Assembly: GCA_017417085.1 (NCBI GenBank)
Contig: JAFPZV010000039.1
Span: 1 to 6,429 of the forward strand
Source of the DNA: Deltaproteobacteria bacterium
Lineage (GTDB): Bacteria; Desulfobacterota; Desulfuromonadia; Desulfuromonadales; JAAYDE01
DNA: 6,429 bases
Direction of reading: 5' to 3'
The notes below the pieces were generated by a model. That model saw nothing but the letters and a program-made list of their open reading frames with translations, had not been told where the DNA came from and ran no database searches. Each line of letters opens with the position of its first letter. Positions within the stretch are counted from its first letter, which is position 1. This document shows positions 6,121 to 6,429 of the stretch, piece by piece. The translations under genes and the position numbers were made by a program.

Positions 6121-6429
6121 ATGAAAAAGCTTTTGTTTGTTTTGACAAGCCTGATGATGTTGCCACTGGCGCAGCTTCATGCCGAAGCGCCGGTGGCGGC
6201 ATCCGGCAGTGTTGCCGCCACCCCCGCGCAGGCGCCGAATGCGCCATCCCCATCGGGGAAAAAGGCATCCATCCAGGAAGCGGTTGCAGCGCCGCAGGAA
6301 GGAAAGGAAGCGTCCGGACCGGAAAAGGCTGGAGAAGCTTCGTCCACGGAAAACCGGCCCGCACAGACAGCTACCACGGAACCGCAACCAGCGGAAAACG
6401 TTCCCGCCGCTTCCGAAGGCGGGGCGTCC
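6121..6429 (+). CDS. exported protein of unknown function, 5' part, cut by the window end
   Basis: I do not recognise this gene. It is open from the ATG at 6121 to the last base, giving 103 residues with no stop. Residues 1-21 form a clear signal peptide: MKK, a hydrophobic core (LLFVLTSLMMLPLA), then QLHA with likely signal peptidase I cleavage after Ala21. There is no lipobox cysteine. Residues 22-103 are low complexity: 21 Ala and 11 Pro in 82, many Glu, Ser and Thr, and no Leu, Met, Phe, Tyr, Trp or Cys, so probably a disordered periplasmic or surface linker leading to a domain beyond the window. The gene begins 28 bases after the carB stop without a terminator between, so cotranscription is likely. 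An in-frame ATG at 6097 would add eight residues (MRAAKTIA); the 6121 start gives the more typical signal peptide. No strong ribosome binding site precedes either. Confidence 0.8.
   Translation, partial: MKKLLFVLTSLMMLPLAQLHAEAPVAASGSVAATPAQAPNAPSPSGKKASIQEAVAAPQEGKEASGPEKAGEASSTENRPAQTATTEPQPAENVPAASEGGAS

Noticed and set aside
4737..6122. 461-codon open frame on the minus strand, opposite the second half of carB
   Set aside because: Continuation of the same antisense phase after the one stop at 4737. The runs of Gly near its start are simply the reverse of the GCC-rich alanine codons at the carB 3' end.
5995..6387. Minus-strand open frames over the carB end and the start of the third gene
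   Set aside because: They oppose the carB 3' end and a plus-strand frame with a textbook signal peptide. Their Arg/Gly/Phe-rich translations look like shadows.

Overview
The window looks like ordinary chromosomal DNA from a Gram-negative-type bacterium of moderately high GC. It holds two complete housekeeping genes transcribed away from each other, plus the start of a third gene. On the minus strand is gyrA, DNA gyrase subunit A (848 residues, 2592 down to 46). On the plus strand is carB, the large subunit of carbamoyl-phosphate synthase (1064 residues, 2898 to 6092). An unrecognised gene for an exported protein starts 28 bases after carB and runs off the right edge. The lineage is not settled: GyrA keeps general features of proteobacterial and related gyrases, and the carB N-half wording reminds me of the PVC group (Lentisphaerota, Verrucomicrobiota, Kiritimatiellota), but I could not search and hold this loosely.

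Layout. Positions 1-45 are a short stretch after the gyrA stop, with no terminator visible. Positions 46-2592 are gyrA. Positions 2593-2897 form a 305-base divergent intergenic region, clearly more AT-rich than the genes. It carries a plausible gyrA promoter (extended -10, A/T tracts upstream, and a palindrome in the -35 region) on the minus strand, and a weaker carB promoter on the plus strand, followed by a roughly 110-nt carB leader that can form competing hairpins. Positions 2898-6092 are carB. From 6121 to the end lies the 5' part of a secreted protein with an Ala/Pro/Glu-rich, probably disordered, segment after its signal peptide.

Function. GyrA with GyrB (not in the window) introduces negative supercoils. 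CarB with the glutaminase CarA (not in the window) makes carbamoyl phosphate for pyrimidine and arginine synthesis. The two genes are not functionally linked; they share an upstream region. The exported protein is probably cotranscribed with carB, but nothing visible links it to carbamoyl phosphate.

I found no mobile element, CRISPR array, tRNA, rRNA or convincing new system. The points most worth checking are the carB leader structure, the repeated TTGCC/GGCAA half-sites in the intergenic region, and the unidentified secreted protein next to carB.
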